From contig OZ024857.1 in NCBI GenBank assembly GCA_964017155.1, forward strand, positions 1,846,201 through 1,910,200: a stretch of DNA of 64,000 nucleotides. The letters are read 5' to 3'. The position numbers and the translations under genes are program-made. Positions 1 to 10,586 of this stretch are shown piece by piece. The notes under the pieces are model-generated. The model ran no database searches. It had not been told where the DNA came from and saw only the letters and a list, made by a program, of their open reading frames with translations. The stretch comes from Oasisia sp. SBJ-2009 (lineage: Eukaryota > Annelida > Polychaeta > Sabellida > Siboglinidae). Position 1 is the first letter of the stretch; every line of letters begins with the position of its first letter.

Positions 1-487
1 CAAAACAGTTTTATCGTCTGCAAATGACTGCGACAACGTGACAACGTCAAGCTGAGCGAAACACAGCCAGCATGTCGGCAGATCGGGCATTACCAGTATC
101 TCCTTCGTCGCAAAATTGTCTGGAAAGTTGTCGTTCTCTGCATAAATTGTGAAAGGCGACAGCCTTGTCTCGAAACGTCACTGTGTACGATGCTAATCAC
201 TCTTTGTCTTTCTCGAAGCAGCCCGCATGGTGTTCAAATGTCGGAAAATAAATATATAAAAAACCGTCTACTAGCTGAACTTGAAAATCAGTGTCACTCG
301 GCTGAACAACCCGGACAGCGAGTAGGCCTACTGATAGAGCCACCAGGTTGAAACGTGGGCAATTTCGTTCACCCTATATCGCCTGCCCCTTCCAACCCGC
401 ACTGTTCAGCGTAGAAAGGTAGACCAACAACACCAGCATGCAAACCACTACAAAGCCATGGCCCCCAGTAAAAGCTACAGTTAGTAA
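1..487. other. Intergenic DNA, no gene recognised
   Basis: I see no coding exon, RNA gene or repeat in this stretch. Short open frames here have no recognisable motif. Confidence 0.5.
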
Positions 488-550
488 ATGGTTCCATAGG
501 GACGCAGCAGCGACAGCGAACGAGCCGTCTCCAGTTTCGGTGCGGGTACG
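488..550 (-). pseudogene. LINE reverse transcriptase C-terminal relic
   Basis: Read on the minus strand, this encodes RTRTETGDGSFAVAAASLWN. That resembles the tail of many non-LTR retrotransposon ORF2 proteins, where a motif like G-x-R-SF-x-VAAP-x-LWN-x-LP follows the reverse transcriptase. Only about 20 residues are recognisable and no domain flanks them, so it is a small dead fragment. A chance resemblance is possible. Confidence 0.5.
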
Positions 551-1208
551 CTTCACTTGCTTCACCATGCTAGTACTCGCAGGCAGAGCGTAGTGTTAAT
601 TGTCGGTTGATACGGGCACACGTGTTCATACATGTACTTTCACTGTACGCTGGCGCGTCATTTTGCATGGCATCGTTAGTGAGTATAAGTAGCTTAACAT
701 CAACTCTGCGCACAACTGGCAGCCAGTGGGGTTCGATTAACAAGACTTTGAAGATATCCAACACAACAATGGTGTTGCGCTGTCGCTACGCTGCCGACGC
801 AGAATGTTAACCTGATATCCAGGTCACAGCCCTTCCTCAAATGACTAAGCTGGACGTTACAGTCGACTCCATTAATCAAGCAATCACCATTCACTTTGTT
901 ACGGCGATACATTTCCAGATCACTACCCCAGCAAGTAAAACAGCTAAGCTTGTTGTTGCTGGCCTATTATATTTATTAATCAGGAACTGTTTTAACTAGG
1001 GAACACTATGACACATTTTCAAGTTAAAATGTGCCAGTTAGTTATAACATCTATAGGATTGTCCAACCAGTGTAGGATATAATTTCATGCCAAATAGCGC
1101 AACAGTTTCTGCCACGCAAGTAAGTGGCTTCAGTACGTGCAGCGAGCCAGCTTATCACTCAAATGAAGTGAGTGAAGTCAACAGGCAGGGGGAATGATTA
1201 ATGTTGTA

Positions 1209-1212
<4 letters not shown>
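551..1212. other. Intergenic DNA, no gene recognised
   Basis: Nothing recognisable was seen. Both strands carry only short open frames without family motifs. Confidence 0.5.

Positions 1213-1279
<67 letters not shown>
1213..1279. repeat. (AT)n microsatellite
   Basis: An uninterrupted run of alternating T and A of about 66 bases. It is one of at least eight long AT-dinucleotide arrays in the window. Confidence 0.97.
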
Positions 1280-1282
<3 letters not shown>

Positions 1283-2175
1283 TAATCAATCTCTCTTTAA
1301 CAATAGGTCCGACTTCATCTCACCTACTAATGCCCGGACGCCACACGACGACACAACCTCTTTCGATTAATAAAAACAAACGGCAAGAAATTGCACAGCC
1401 GTAGGCCTACACGATTCAAGCCTGAGTTCGCTAGATTGAGAGGCGCAGCTAGTCCATCTGGCACGCCTGCCGCCCGAGATCAATACCCGGTAAGGACAGG
1501 CAATGTATATTTGGTGTTAAAATCTGGCTCTCAACGTTGGGGACTGTGTATCCGTAGTGAATTGGAGAATCACGTCAATGTCAGTCAAGGTCTCAATTTT
1601 GGACATAAAGAACAATGAGGACGACAAGCACCCTGGCAGTGACCACTGACCAACCTTAGTGTCAGGATACATAGGTCGGCTTGGCGTAAATGTTCTGAAA
1701 CAGACTGGCTAGTTCAAACAAAGAGACCTTATAATTGTAACCACAACATAGACAGACTAGTCAGAACCCTGCCGAATGCTGGAAATAACTAGAACTAGAG
1801 AATGTGATGGTAGCGCCACACATATTCTGTATTCATCGTAGTGTGAGGTATGCGAGACGATTCAGTGTCATGTCTGTGTCTATGCGAACTGTATTCTTGA
1901 TGTGTTTTAATTTTGATACGCATGATCATTAGACCTATAGCACATTGACAGTAGTATATGAAAGTTTTCAGATTTGCATTGAATTTTTGCGTCCGCATCG
2001 TGCAAGAGTTAATTGAAAAGTAATTTAGAAGTAATGTTTTGAACACAATATTCTTTAATGGTTAGGATTATATTATAATCAAACAGTTATCACATCTGGA
2101 ATGCCAGTATACGTAAATTTTCTCAGGACGCATAGTTAAGGTTACTATGAATGTCCCAGTACAGGTTATCAATTT
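1280..2175. other. Intergenic DNA, no gene recognised
   Basis: No coding or RNA signal was recognised. The open frame at 1391-1618 on the + strand has no family motif, and I treat it as chance. Confidence 0.45.
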
Positions 2176-2798
2176 AATCAATATTTATTTTAGGTAATGC
2201 CATTCCGAAAACTGATTCTAATGTGTCCTCTGCCAGTAGTCACTATGCACGTGTACTTACTATAATACAAAACAACTATAATATACTTGTCACTCCATGA
2301 CATTGCAACAAGTTCAAATCATCGTTGCAACGGTTTTCTAATAGCTGCTGAAGCAGACTTATGGTGCTCTCTTTTCCCAACCACGCACTGCTAACGGTGA
2401 AACGTGGTAAGGTTGTGTGCAATAAAAACAGTTTGTCCGATAAAATGTGCTACAATACCAAATGCGGCGTGTGTCACTCCCCACTTCCATGTAAACATAA
2501 CAAAACGCACTACCACTCCTAAAATGTCATAAATTAATAATTGATCCATAGGCTATGCCAGGCATAGCCTAGGCCTAGCCCTACTCCCCTAGCCTGCCCT
2601 GGACTAGGCATATTCTGTCATGATGACATGCGCGATAACTTAATAACAGGCACTTTTAGGATTAGCTGCATGTTTTGAAGGGAATACTTCACTGTGTCAC
2701 TCCATATCAGTCACGCCATTACAGTCACTTCATGTGCTTGACAAATGGACTTGTCATGGAGTAACTGTTGTGTCATGGAGCCACGATATTGGACATCG
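2176..2798. repeat. Dispersed unclassified repeat, copy 1
   Basis: This segment matches 12419-13083 in the same orientation with indels. Shared blocks include a TTTAGGTA start, GTCACTCCATGACATTG, GTTGCAACGG followed by TTCTAATAGCTGCTGAAGCA, CTCTCTTTTCCCAACCAC, GGTGAAACGTGGTAAGG, GTGCAATAAAAAC, and ACAAATGGACTTGTCAT near the end. No reading frame or terminal repeats are evident, so the class is unknown: a non-autonomous transposon or an old duplication. Confidence 0.8.
2549..2571. repeat. Short perfect hairpin (11-bp arms)
   Basis: TAGGCTATGCC and GGCATAGCCTA are perfect inverted arms around a single A. It lies inside the dispersed repeat and has no known function. Confidence 0.8.
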
Positions 2799-3116
2799 AA
2801 ACATCGAATATATGCTATTGTACAGTGCTTCTGCCTTTAATAACATATTTATAGCCACCTACTCGATGCCCTTGCTATGCGACTGCGTCATTATGATTAC
2901 ACCACGTGATCTCATCAAGTACGTCGCTATTCAGATATATCGAACACCGTGAGCAAAACAATGGCGCCTATAAACTTGCAACAACGCATTAAAACTAGAC
3001 GACTAGATTTATGTATCTGTCGTGGCAAACAACCGTACTGTTTCGATTTAGTGGAAGGAATTGTAAGCAACCGTTCGCACTGATCACCACAGGAAAGTTA
3101 CCATGGTTACCCCGTC

Positions 3117-3265
3117 CCGTCTCTCCCTCTCTCCCTCTCTCCCTCTCTCCCTCTCTCCCTCTCTCCCTCTCTCCCTCTCTCCCTCTCTCCCACTCTCCCT
3201 CTCTCCCACTCTCCCTCTCTCCCTCTCTCCCTCTCTCCCTCTCTCCCTCTCTCCCCTCTCTCCCT
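3117..3265. repeat. (CTCTCCCT)n pyrimidine microsatellite
   Basis: About 140 bases of an 8-bp CTCTCCCT-type unit with a few single-base variants. It keeps long Ser/Pro/Leu (+) and Arg/Glu/Gly (-) frames open, but these are low-complexity artefacts. It ends about 60 bases before the LINE fragment that starts near 3325. Confidence 0.95.
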
Positions 3266-3324
3266 CCGTCCCCCCTCTGCCTTTCGGCACGTTGCTTTTC
3301 CATCAAATTATGCGTTTGGCTTGC

Positions 3325-3905
3325 AGTAAATAAATTAAATGTAAACATAACTAAAACCAATTATATTATGCTGTTTGGAAGTCGTACGCTCAACAAAGAA
3401 GTCAATATAAAAATGCAAAATGTTAATATCGAAAGAGTAAGGGTCACAAAGTGTTGGGTATATTTATTGATAAACTTCTAAATTGGAAAGCTCATAAAAT
3501 ATATTCAATCATAGCTTTCAAAAAGTACCGCTATAATGTATAGATGCAGTCATCTACTTGATAGAAATAGTAAATGTATTTTATACAATTCTCTCTTTCT
3601 GCCTGACTTAAATTATTGTCTGAAGATATCGGGAAACACCCAACAAATACTAACAATATCTTTTTACTGCAGAAAAAAGTAATCCGAATTGTATTTGGTG
3701 CAAGACGATTGGATCACACTAACTCATTTTTGCAACAACTACATGTACTAACATTTCCAGATATCATAAAACTGAAAACGTTATTATTTATGTAAAAAGC
3801 GTACTACAGTTATTTGCCATCAAATATTCAGCGTTTGTTTACAAGGCGAAAAATACCTTACTCCATGCGAGCCAGACATGATTTAGAACGGTGTCTGTTC
3901 CACTA
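3325..3905 (+). pseudogene. LINE reverse transcriptase fragment, 3' part
   Basis: Plus-strand frames spell pieces of the region after the RT catalytic core. First NKLNVNITKTNYIMLFGS; then, after a frameshift near 3450, VLGIFIDKLLNWKAHK, the usual FLG-x-x-ID-x-x-LNW motif. Next come LYNSLFLPDLNYCL and a KKVIRIVFGAR segment, with further shifts and a stop. The order matches the thumb and C-terminal region of a non-LTR retrotransposon ORF2. The upstream endonuclease and the catalytic YADD core are absent, so this is 5'-truncated and heavily mutated. It faces the LINE at 4440-7430 tail to tail and differs from it in sequence. Confidence 0.75.
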
Positions 3906-4439
3906 TGCGTGCAATGTCTCTTTGTGTAAGAAGAAGAAGAATTTGTTTTTATTTGACCATTATTTCAAAACAATACACATATACACGTTATCCAAGTCAT
4001 ACATAAATAATCAGAACAATACAAACATAAAAATCATAGCAAACATGGTAATAATGCGTATAATTAATAATACAACCTGGGGTCAGGAGACTCCTCTAAG
4101 ACTGGGCTAGTCGCTATCGAGGAGCCACCTTTCAGAAAATTTAACATACAAGAATAATTTCTTCATCTAGAACAAATTCTTCCAGAAACAAACCAAAACA
4201 AAAATCACCAAACAAACATAATATGAAGATGCATGTGCGCAGCTGACAAGATTATTGTATTTAAAGTAAAAAGGCTCTGTTTTTAAATATAAATACTGAA
4301 TGAATTTGTTTAGGTGGTTTTAGATTCTTAATTTTGCATACATACATAGCAGTTTTGTCTAGTGCAGGTTACTTCATAACTATGTAAGAAATACAGTTTA
4401 ACATAATTTACAAATCCCTGTGTATTATGTGACATAAGT
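3906..4439. other. AT-rich DNA between two convergent LINE relics
   Basis: No gene is visible. The stretch probably contains the 3' untranslated tails of the two flanking LINE fragments. A block near 4130-4180 (AGAAAATTTAACATACAAGAA) resembles 15200-15230 (AGAAAATTAACATGCAAGAA), which hints at a shared repeat. Confidence 0.45.
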
Positions 4440-7430
4440 TTTTCTTTCACTATTTCAGGAAAGTTATTTAATAATAATGGCAAATTATGTCTGAGACTTT
4501 TTTTGCAAAATCATGTTTAATTTGATAAGTGTATATTTTATTTTTGTCTCTTGTGTCATGCCCATGTACCTCATATTTAAACACAAACCTCCAATTTTGT
4601 AAATAGCAAGGTATGTCATTGTGTAGATATTTATAGTAAAATGTTAATTGTTGTAATTTAAGGATATCATCTATTTTTAATAAGCTAAGTTTTGTGTACA
4701 GTGGCTCAGTGTGGGAAATGTAGTTACTTAAAGTACTAATTCTCAGGGCTTTTTTTTGTAACTTTATTATTCTATTTGATTCAAAGCCCCATGCCATGAT
4801 GCAGTAATTAATGTGTGGCACTATTAATGAATTATATAATATTTGTTTAATATCTAGAGGTAAAATATGTTTCAATTTGTTTAAGATTCCAATTTTCTTA
4901 GAACACGCATTTGATATTTGTTCAGCGTGCTTTTTCCAGTTTAAATTTGTATCTAATTGAACCCAAGAAATTAAATTCCTTAACTTGATCAGTATTGTCT
5001 ATCTTCAGCTTTAATATCTGTATATTTTTCTTTTTCTTTTGAAATATCATAAATTTAGATTTTACTACATTTAGTGATAATTTATTAATTCTGAGCCAAT
5101 CATTTATCTTAACAAGTTCTTCGTTTATTAAAGATTCAAAATTTCGGTCATGTGTGTTATCACTGAACCAACTTTAGTGTACTTGACAAAGTTGTGTCGT
5201 CTGCATAAATGAGAAAGTTAAACATTTTACTTGCTTGTGCAAAATCATCTATGTAGATGATGAATAATAGTGGTCCTAAAATTGAACCTTGTGGTACACC
5301 TGTTGTTATTGATAACATATTTGATTTGATATTGTCAATTTCCGTATATTGTTTACGATTTTCTAGATAGCTGCTGAATAAGTTGAGATTTGTTCCATGT
5401 ACACCATAATATTTCAATTTATCAATTAAAATTATATGATCAATTGTATCAAAGGCCTTGGAGAGATCTAAATATATATTAATTGGTATTTCATCTTTAT
5501 CCAATTGTGTTATTATTCTATCAATTAATTCTAATGCCGCATATTCTGTTGAATGTTTCTGTCTGAAACCATATTGATGATCAAACAAAAGCCTAGAGTC
5601 TCTTAAATAAGATGATAATTGTTCAAAAATAATGTTTTCAAGTATTTTTGAAATCGCTGGTAGAAGTGATATGGGCCTATAATTACTGAAAACTGTTTTC
5701 TCACCTTTTTTATAGACAGGAATTACCTTTGCAATTTTTAGTTTATCAGGGAATATTCCTGTTAAATACTTGATTTATTAATAATGTTAAAGATTTGGTT
5801 AGTGCTGGTTCAAGAATTTTTAGTAATTTAGTGGAGAGGCCATCATATCCACAGCTACTTTTGTTAGGTAAATTGATTATTGTCCTCTTTATAATATCTT
5901 CTTCAATGTAGCAAAATGTGAGGTTTCTGTCTACTGTTTTAATTAGATAATATGTATGTTCACGAGTGCCTTTATATTTTATATTACTTGCCAGATTACT
6001 ACCTATATTAGTAAACAAATAATTAAATTTGTTTATAATTTCTGATTTATCTCTCACAATAGAATCTGAGTCTTTAAAATATTTGGGAAATGATTTGTTA
6101 GTTTTATTTCTAAAAAGGATTTCATTTATAGTTTTCCAACTGTTTTTTTTATATAAAACTTAAAATTATTAAAACAGTTATCATTGTAGAAGAATTGTTT
6201 TGCTTTACGAAAACTTGTTTTTAAAATGCTATTGTACGTTTTTAAATTGACCAATAGTATGGCATATTCGGAAGATTCAGGATTAGTGAGTTTTATTTGT
6301 TTGTAAAGTTTACCTCTGTATCTTATTGAGTTATCCATGTAAACTTCTTATGCTTGTATTTGTTAAATTTCACTAATTTGCTAGTCATATATTTATTTTT
6401 AGCTTGGTTTATTTCATCTATGATAATATTATAATTATAGTTTGGATCAGTATTTGGGTTTGAGTCTAATTTTGTGTATATATCAGAGGAGTGAAGTAAT
6501 TTTTTTACCTTTAACATAGCCTCTTTATTTTGTACATAACTTGTATGAATTTTTAGTATGATCCTCTTTAAGAGTGGTATTCACAAACATAAAATATGGC
6601 TGATGATCAGAAAATGTCTTAATTAGTATTCCTGCTGTACTTTGTAAAATACGTTTTGTTAAATTACAAAAGAAGTTGCCAATGAGAGTGCCAGTCCTTG
6701 TTGTGAACCTTGTAGGAAATGTAATTTGGGGATAGAGACTGAATGAAGTTAACATATCAAAGAAAGTGCTACAGTGTTCTTGCTCATTTATTTTTAACAT
6801 ATTTATGTTGTAATCCCCTGCAAGGATAACACTGTTGTTTTGGTGACATGGCAAAGTTGATATGACAGTTGAAAATTAATTTATGAATTTGTTATAATTT
6901 TCCGTTGAGGGCCTTGGAGGACGGTAAATGTTTCCCATAATGACTGGTTGCGATAATCCTCTTCCAGTTATTTGTATTATTTGACCCTCCCAATGCTCAT
7001 ACGTATTCAAATTCATCTTTACTTCATAATCAAAACTTTATCTCTATATATCCACCTTTACTACTGCAGTTTTTCCTTGTGAAATGCAGTCATATCCAGT
7101 TAACTGGATTAATGACAAGTCATCATTTTCAGATAACCAACTCTCCTGAAGGCATGTTATGCTGAATTTAAAGTTTAACGAGGATATGTCATTTATATAT
7201 GCCTCAAGTTCACTAAACTTTGCATTTATGGACTGTATATTTGAACTTAAAATACTTAATTGTTTTCCTTGTTGTTTGGCTAATGAATTAAATTAATCAA
7301 AGTTATAATATGATGATCGGCGTATTATTGGCTATTCGTTACTTCCGTCAATAGTATTGCCTGCGCTTAAAATATTATTTAGACAATTATTTGTAACACC
7401 ACCTGTAAATTGGAGAAACGTTTCGTCAGT
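4440..7430 (-). pseudogene. Degenerate non-LTR retrotransposon ORF2 (endonuclease + RT)
   Basis: Minus-strand pieces lie in the expected order. From about 7430 to 6525 is an apurinic-type endonuclease: LSSNIQSINAKFSELEAYI, a TCLQESWLS segment, MGNIYRPPRPS, AGDYNINML and SDHQPYF. RT palm motifs follow at 5588-5160: QYGFRQKHST, LDLSKAFDTIDH, TGVPQGSILGPLLF and YADDTT. The C-terminal part at 4875-4468 has YNSLIVPHINYCIMAWG. Several frameshifts and stops break the ORF, so it cannot make one protein. It looks like a Jockey/CR1-superfamily element, but I cannot name the clade. It differs from the two CR1-like copies at 41.5-45.5 and 59-62 kb. The L1-type ORF1 at 8561-9233 on the same strand could be its detached ORF1. 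Confidence 0.88.
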
Positions 7431-8560
7431 TACCATTTACCTGTAATTTTAAATTTTACTGAAATCATTTTGTTTTCAGTGTATAAAAATATATCGTTAA
7501 CAGTAAGTGCCTTTCGGGTTTGGGTTTCACAAACGGTGCATGTTAAATAGCTGCATACAACTCTACAGATAGAAACAAACAGTTTATGTTTGGCAAAAAA
7601 TATAAAGAATAAGAACAAAATGTAATAGAAAAGATTCAAGGCCATTTGACTTTCAAGATACCCCGAAAACAGAGGCAAGATCAAGTGCATTTATACAAAC
7701 AGAATCTCACTAGATATATACGGATGACTGTATTTACAGCAGCAATACAATTTTATAGAGGCAAAATAATTATTTCAACAATAAAGCTAATCATAGGTCA
7801 CAATACTATTTTGTTAGTGACACATAGCACTCAGATAAATAGGGAAAAAGTCATGTATCGAAAAAACAAACATACAAATACGTAAAAAAATAATTACAAA
7901 TCACAATACAATTTTGTTCCGTGACACCCTCCACTCAAAATTTCAAAATATATGATGTAGGGGATATAGCTAGTGATGCTCAATTTACAGTTTATAACGT
8001 TCCCATTTTCCAATTTGTATATGTACACATACTATCTTTACTGGGAAAATATTAACACATACTGTTCATACTGCAAACGTTTGCAAATAGCAAAACTACA
8101 TAAACGTATCAGTAAAGAACGCATTTTAACCAATACATTTTCCGGTATTTATAAACACATCATATGTTGTATATAAACATAGTTGTTTAATTTTGCACTA
8201 ATATACATATCATTTCATTCATATTATTGACAACACAATAAGATAGTATTCACACTGTTCTTATTTCAGATCCCCAAACTAGGTTTCATTGCAGTCAGTA
8301 AGTATAATACCACAAGCAGTTTGTAATTTTACCCAATATTTTCAGACGTATTGCTGGAGAACTACACTCATAGTAATTGACAATTAGTACACAATGATAC
8401 TGCTGTCCGTAAAGTATCATGTTTATGATACAAAAAGAATTACAAATAGCTTAAATAAAATCATATAAAATCCTTGTGGAAAATGAAAATATAAAATTAT
8501 GAAAAGATGCTTTGTGGATCACCTTGTTTGCATCCAATTGATTACTCAAACTTGTTAATA
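7431..8560. other. AT-rich DNA, no gene recognised
   Basis: Only short low-complexity frames occur. The stretch separates the LINE ORF2 relic on its left from the L1-type ORF1 relic on its right, both on the minus strand. It may be later-inserted or decayed retroelement sequence. Confidence 0.45.
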
Positions 8561-9233
8561 TCAGACATTGTTGTAACGGTTGACAATCTTGCTGAGTTTG
8601 TCCTTACTTACGATTTTGCCATTTACTGACCACGTGTCAGCAATTTTCCCTTTCTTTCTTAGTTGTCTTGCCTGATATGCCAGCAAGGCACGCGTGGCAG
8701 TAAGATGAGTTTTCCTCGCTGCCGCAGGATGGTGTCTCGGCGACGTTCACACTGGAACTTGACCAGCACGGGGCGAGGGCGACCGGGCTCGTTTGGCATA
8801 CGCCCGACTCGATGGCAGCGTACAATTTCACTCGTCTGAAGCGGGGGAGTCAGACCTATTTCATTATTTATAATGTTAATGATTTGGGTTTCTATGTCCT
8901 CCCCGTCCTGGTTTTCCTTGAGACCATGGAACCGCAAATTTGCACGGCGGGAATACTGGTCAAGGGCGTCCAGCTTGGTCTCCGTTGTGCTGACCAACCT
9001 TTCCAGTTCGCTTATACGCGAATAAGGTAGTCTACCCCATCCGACAGACTTTGCGTGAACAAAATGTTCTTCATTTTCTTTAGTACATCTTCATTTGTCA
9101 GCAGTTCCATCACAACCATCCGGAACTGGTCCGTATCGGAAATGGGGCTTCTTGGCGGTGTGTCGCCTTGAAGTGCATCTTCACGCGCCGTGTCACTTTG
9201 CGAGCGTTGCTGTCGCTTCTGTCTCGGCTTCAT
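8561..9233 (-). pseudogene. L1-type ORF1 protein relic (coiled coil, RRM, C-terminal domain)
   Basis: The minus strand reads an acidic N-terminal piece, then ISELERLVSTTETKLDAL (coiled coil), QYSRRANLRFHGLKEN and a PVLVKF-x-x-ERRRDTIL RRM-like stretch. A C-terminal piece follows with LLAYQARQLRKKGKIADTW and NGKIVSKDKLSKIV, then TGA at 8563-8561. This is the layout of the nucleic-acid chaperone ORF1 of L1-like elements (Pfam Transposase_22 family). Single-base shifts are needed near 9010 (after VDYLIRV) and near 8720, so the copy is dead. A (CA)n array lies just upstream of its 5' end. Confidence 0.8.
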
Positions 9234-9268
9234 ATTTAGCGGTTAGTCTGCGTTCTTCATCGCGCCAG

Positions 9269-9436
<168 letters not shown>

Positions 9437-9851
9437 ACCACAAACAATGTCAGCACTTCATTACACATGTACAACGTCTGTACATTCAAAAATAGGAAAG
9501 AATAGCTACTCTCAACGAAGTCCCGTCCCGAAAACAAAGTGCAACTCCACTCAGCCCGGCAGCGATGACTATCCATGTGCGGCCGTCTCTGTCACCAACC
9601 TCCCATCCCGTTCACCACGCGACACCTCCAATTTCATCCGTCTCCATCCGCATCTATCTTGAGGCACCGGGAAACTTGATTTTATCCGATTAAATGCATG
9701 AGTCGTGTATAGCTCGATCCCAATTTCTAGTTACACATGCTTATTTATTTCTCGACAAAACTGACAATTTACCTCCGTCTCCACTTCACCTGCGTTAGGT
9801 TACTTTGGCCATCAAGAAAATCTTGTAAAGGGAGTGCAAGTATGAAATTCT
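9437..9851. other. Intergenic DNA, no gene recognised
   Basis: No exon, RNA gene or repeat was recognised. Confidence 0.45.
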
Positions 9852-10196
9852 CTATGCGATGATTTAAAAATAGTTAATACTGTTGCTGCATTTAAACGTA
9901 AACGCAAGAATCTTTTATTTAAGACATATCTAGTTGTGGACCATCTCTCTTAACTATATTATACGTCAAGATGTTTGCGTATGCTATACTTTGTATATGA
10001 ATTTGTAACCAGTATTTAAATAAATATTATGTGTCAGGGGTAAATTGATAAATAGTCATTGACCTCAAATTTACCCCTTTCAAACATTGTATATTGTAGT
10101 ATTGTAGCTAAATTGCCTGTTTGTATTGTATTTATTGTTGTTAACAATGTTCTGAGTTCTGTGTGCAATGTTCTGAATAAATTGTCATTACCTAGG
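9852..10196 (+). pseudogene. LINE 3' end: ORF2 tail and 3' untranslated region
   Basis: The frame ending at 9953 reads NTVAAFKRKRKNLLFKTYL and stops at TAA. An AFKRKLK-x-x-LF stretch just before the stop is typical of non-LTR retrotransposon ORF2 C termini. AT-rich sequence with an AATAAATTGTCATT end near 10175-10190 follows and is probably its 3' UTR. The 3' end lies less than 300 bases before the MGAT4 start codon, so the insertion sits at the edge of that gene's promoter. Confidence 0.55.
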
Positions 10197-10474
10197 TCAA
10201 ACGTAAACAGTCACTGATTGGCAAACGGGTGGTATTCAATATGAGTATAACCCAAAGCCGTAACCACGCCCGCCGAACTATGCATCGGTAATTACACGAA
10301 CAGCGACGAAGCCGGTGCAGGCTAGAAAGGCCAACAGCGAGCATTCGTGGTGCGCGACTTTCACGGCTACGCGTTGGCTCCACTCGAGCGTGGCCGGTCG
10401 ATCAGGCGGAGGGACACGGCCGTGTAATGCATAACAGCGTGTGGCGTTAGTGTTAGGAGCAGTCGACACTCATC
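10197..10474 (+). promoter_or_regulatory. Putative MGAT4 promoter / 5' UTR region
   Basis: This stretch before the MGAT4 start codon has more GC and CpG than its surroundings. It holds an inverted CCAAT box (GATTGG at about 10214) and a CCACGCCC box near 10264. The transcription start cannot be fixed, and no clear TATA box is seen. The role rests on position and composition only. Confidence 0.35.
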
Positions 10475-10586
10475 ATGTCACGGGGTGGGTTCAGTTGGAC
10501 TGTCGCCTGTGTGTTTTGTACGTTTATAATGTGCCTGAACACGTGGATAACTGTGGACTTAACGACCAGGTCCGACATACAGGCAG
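10475..10586 (+). CDS. MGAT4: MGAT4 exon 1: cytosolic tail and signal-anchor
   Basis: ATG with A at -3 opens [20 protein letters not shown], a type II signal-anchor pattern with one Arg before the hydrophobic run. It ends at a strong GCAG|GTAAGT donor in phase 1. The first base of the next exon completes Asp38 exactly. Assignment rests on phase, topology and distance, since this part of the family is not conserved. Confidence 0.75.

Noticed and set aside
3011..3481. 156-aa + frame and 121-aa - frame rich in Ser/Pro/Leu or Arg/Glu/Gly
   Set aside because: They are translations of the CTCTCCCT microsatellite joined to a LINE fragment.
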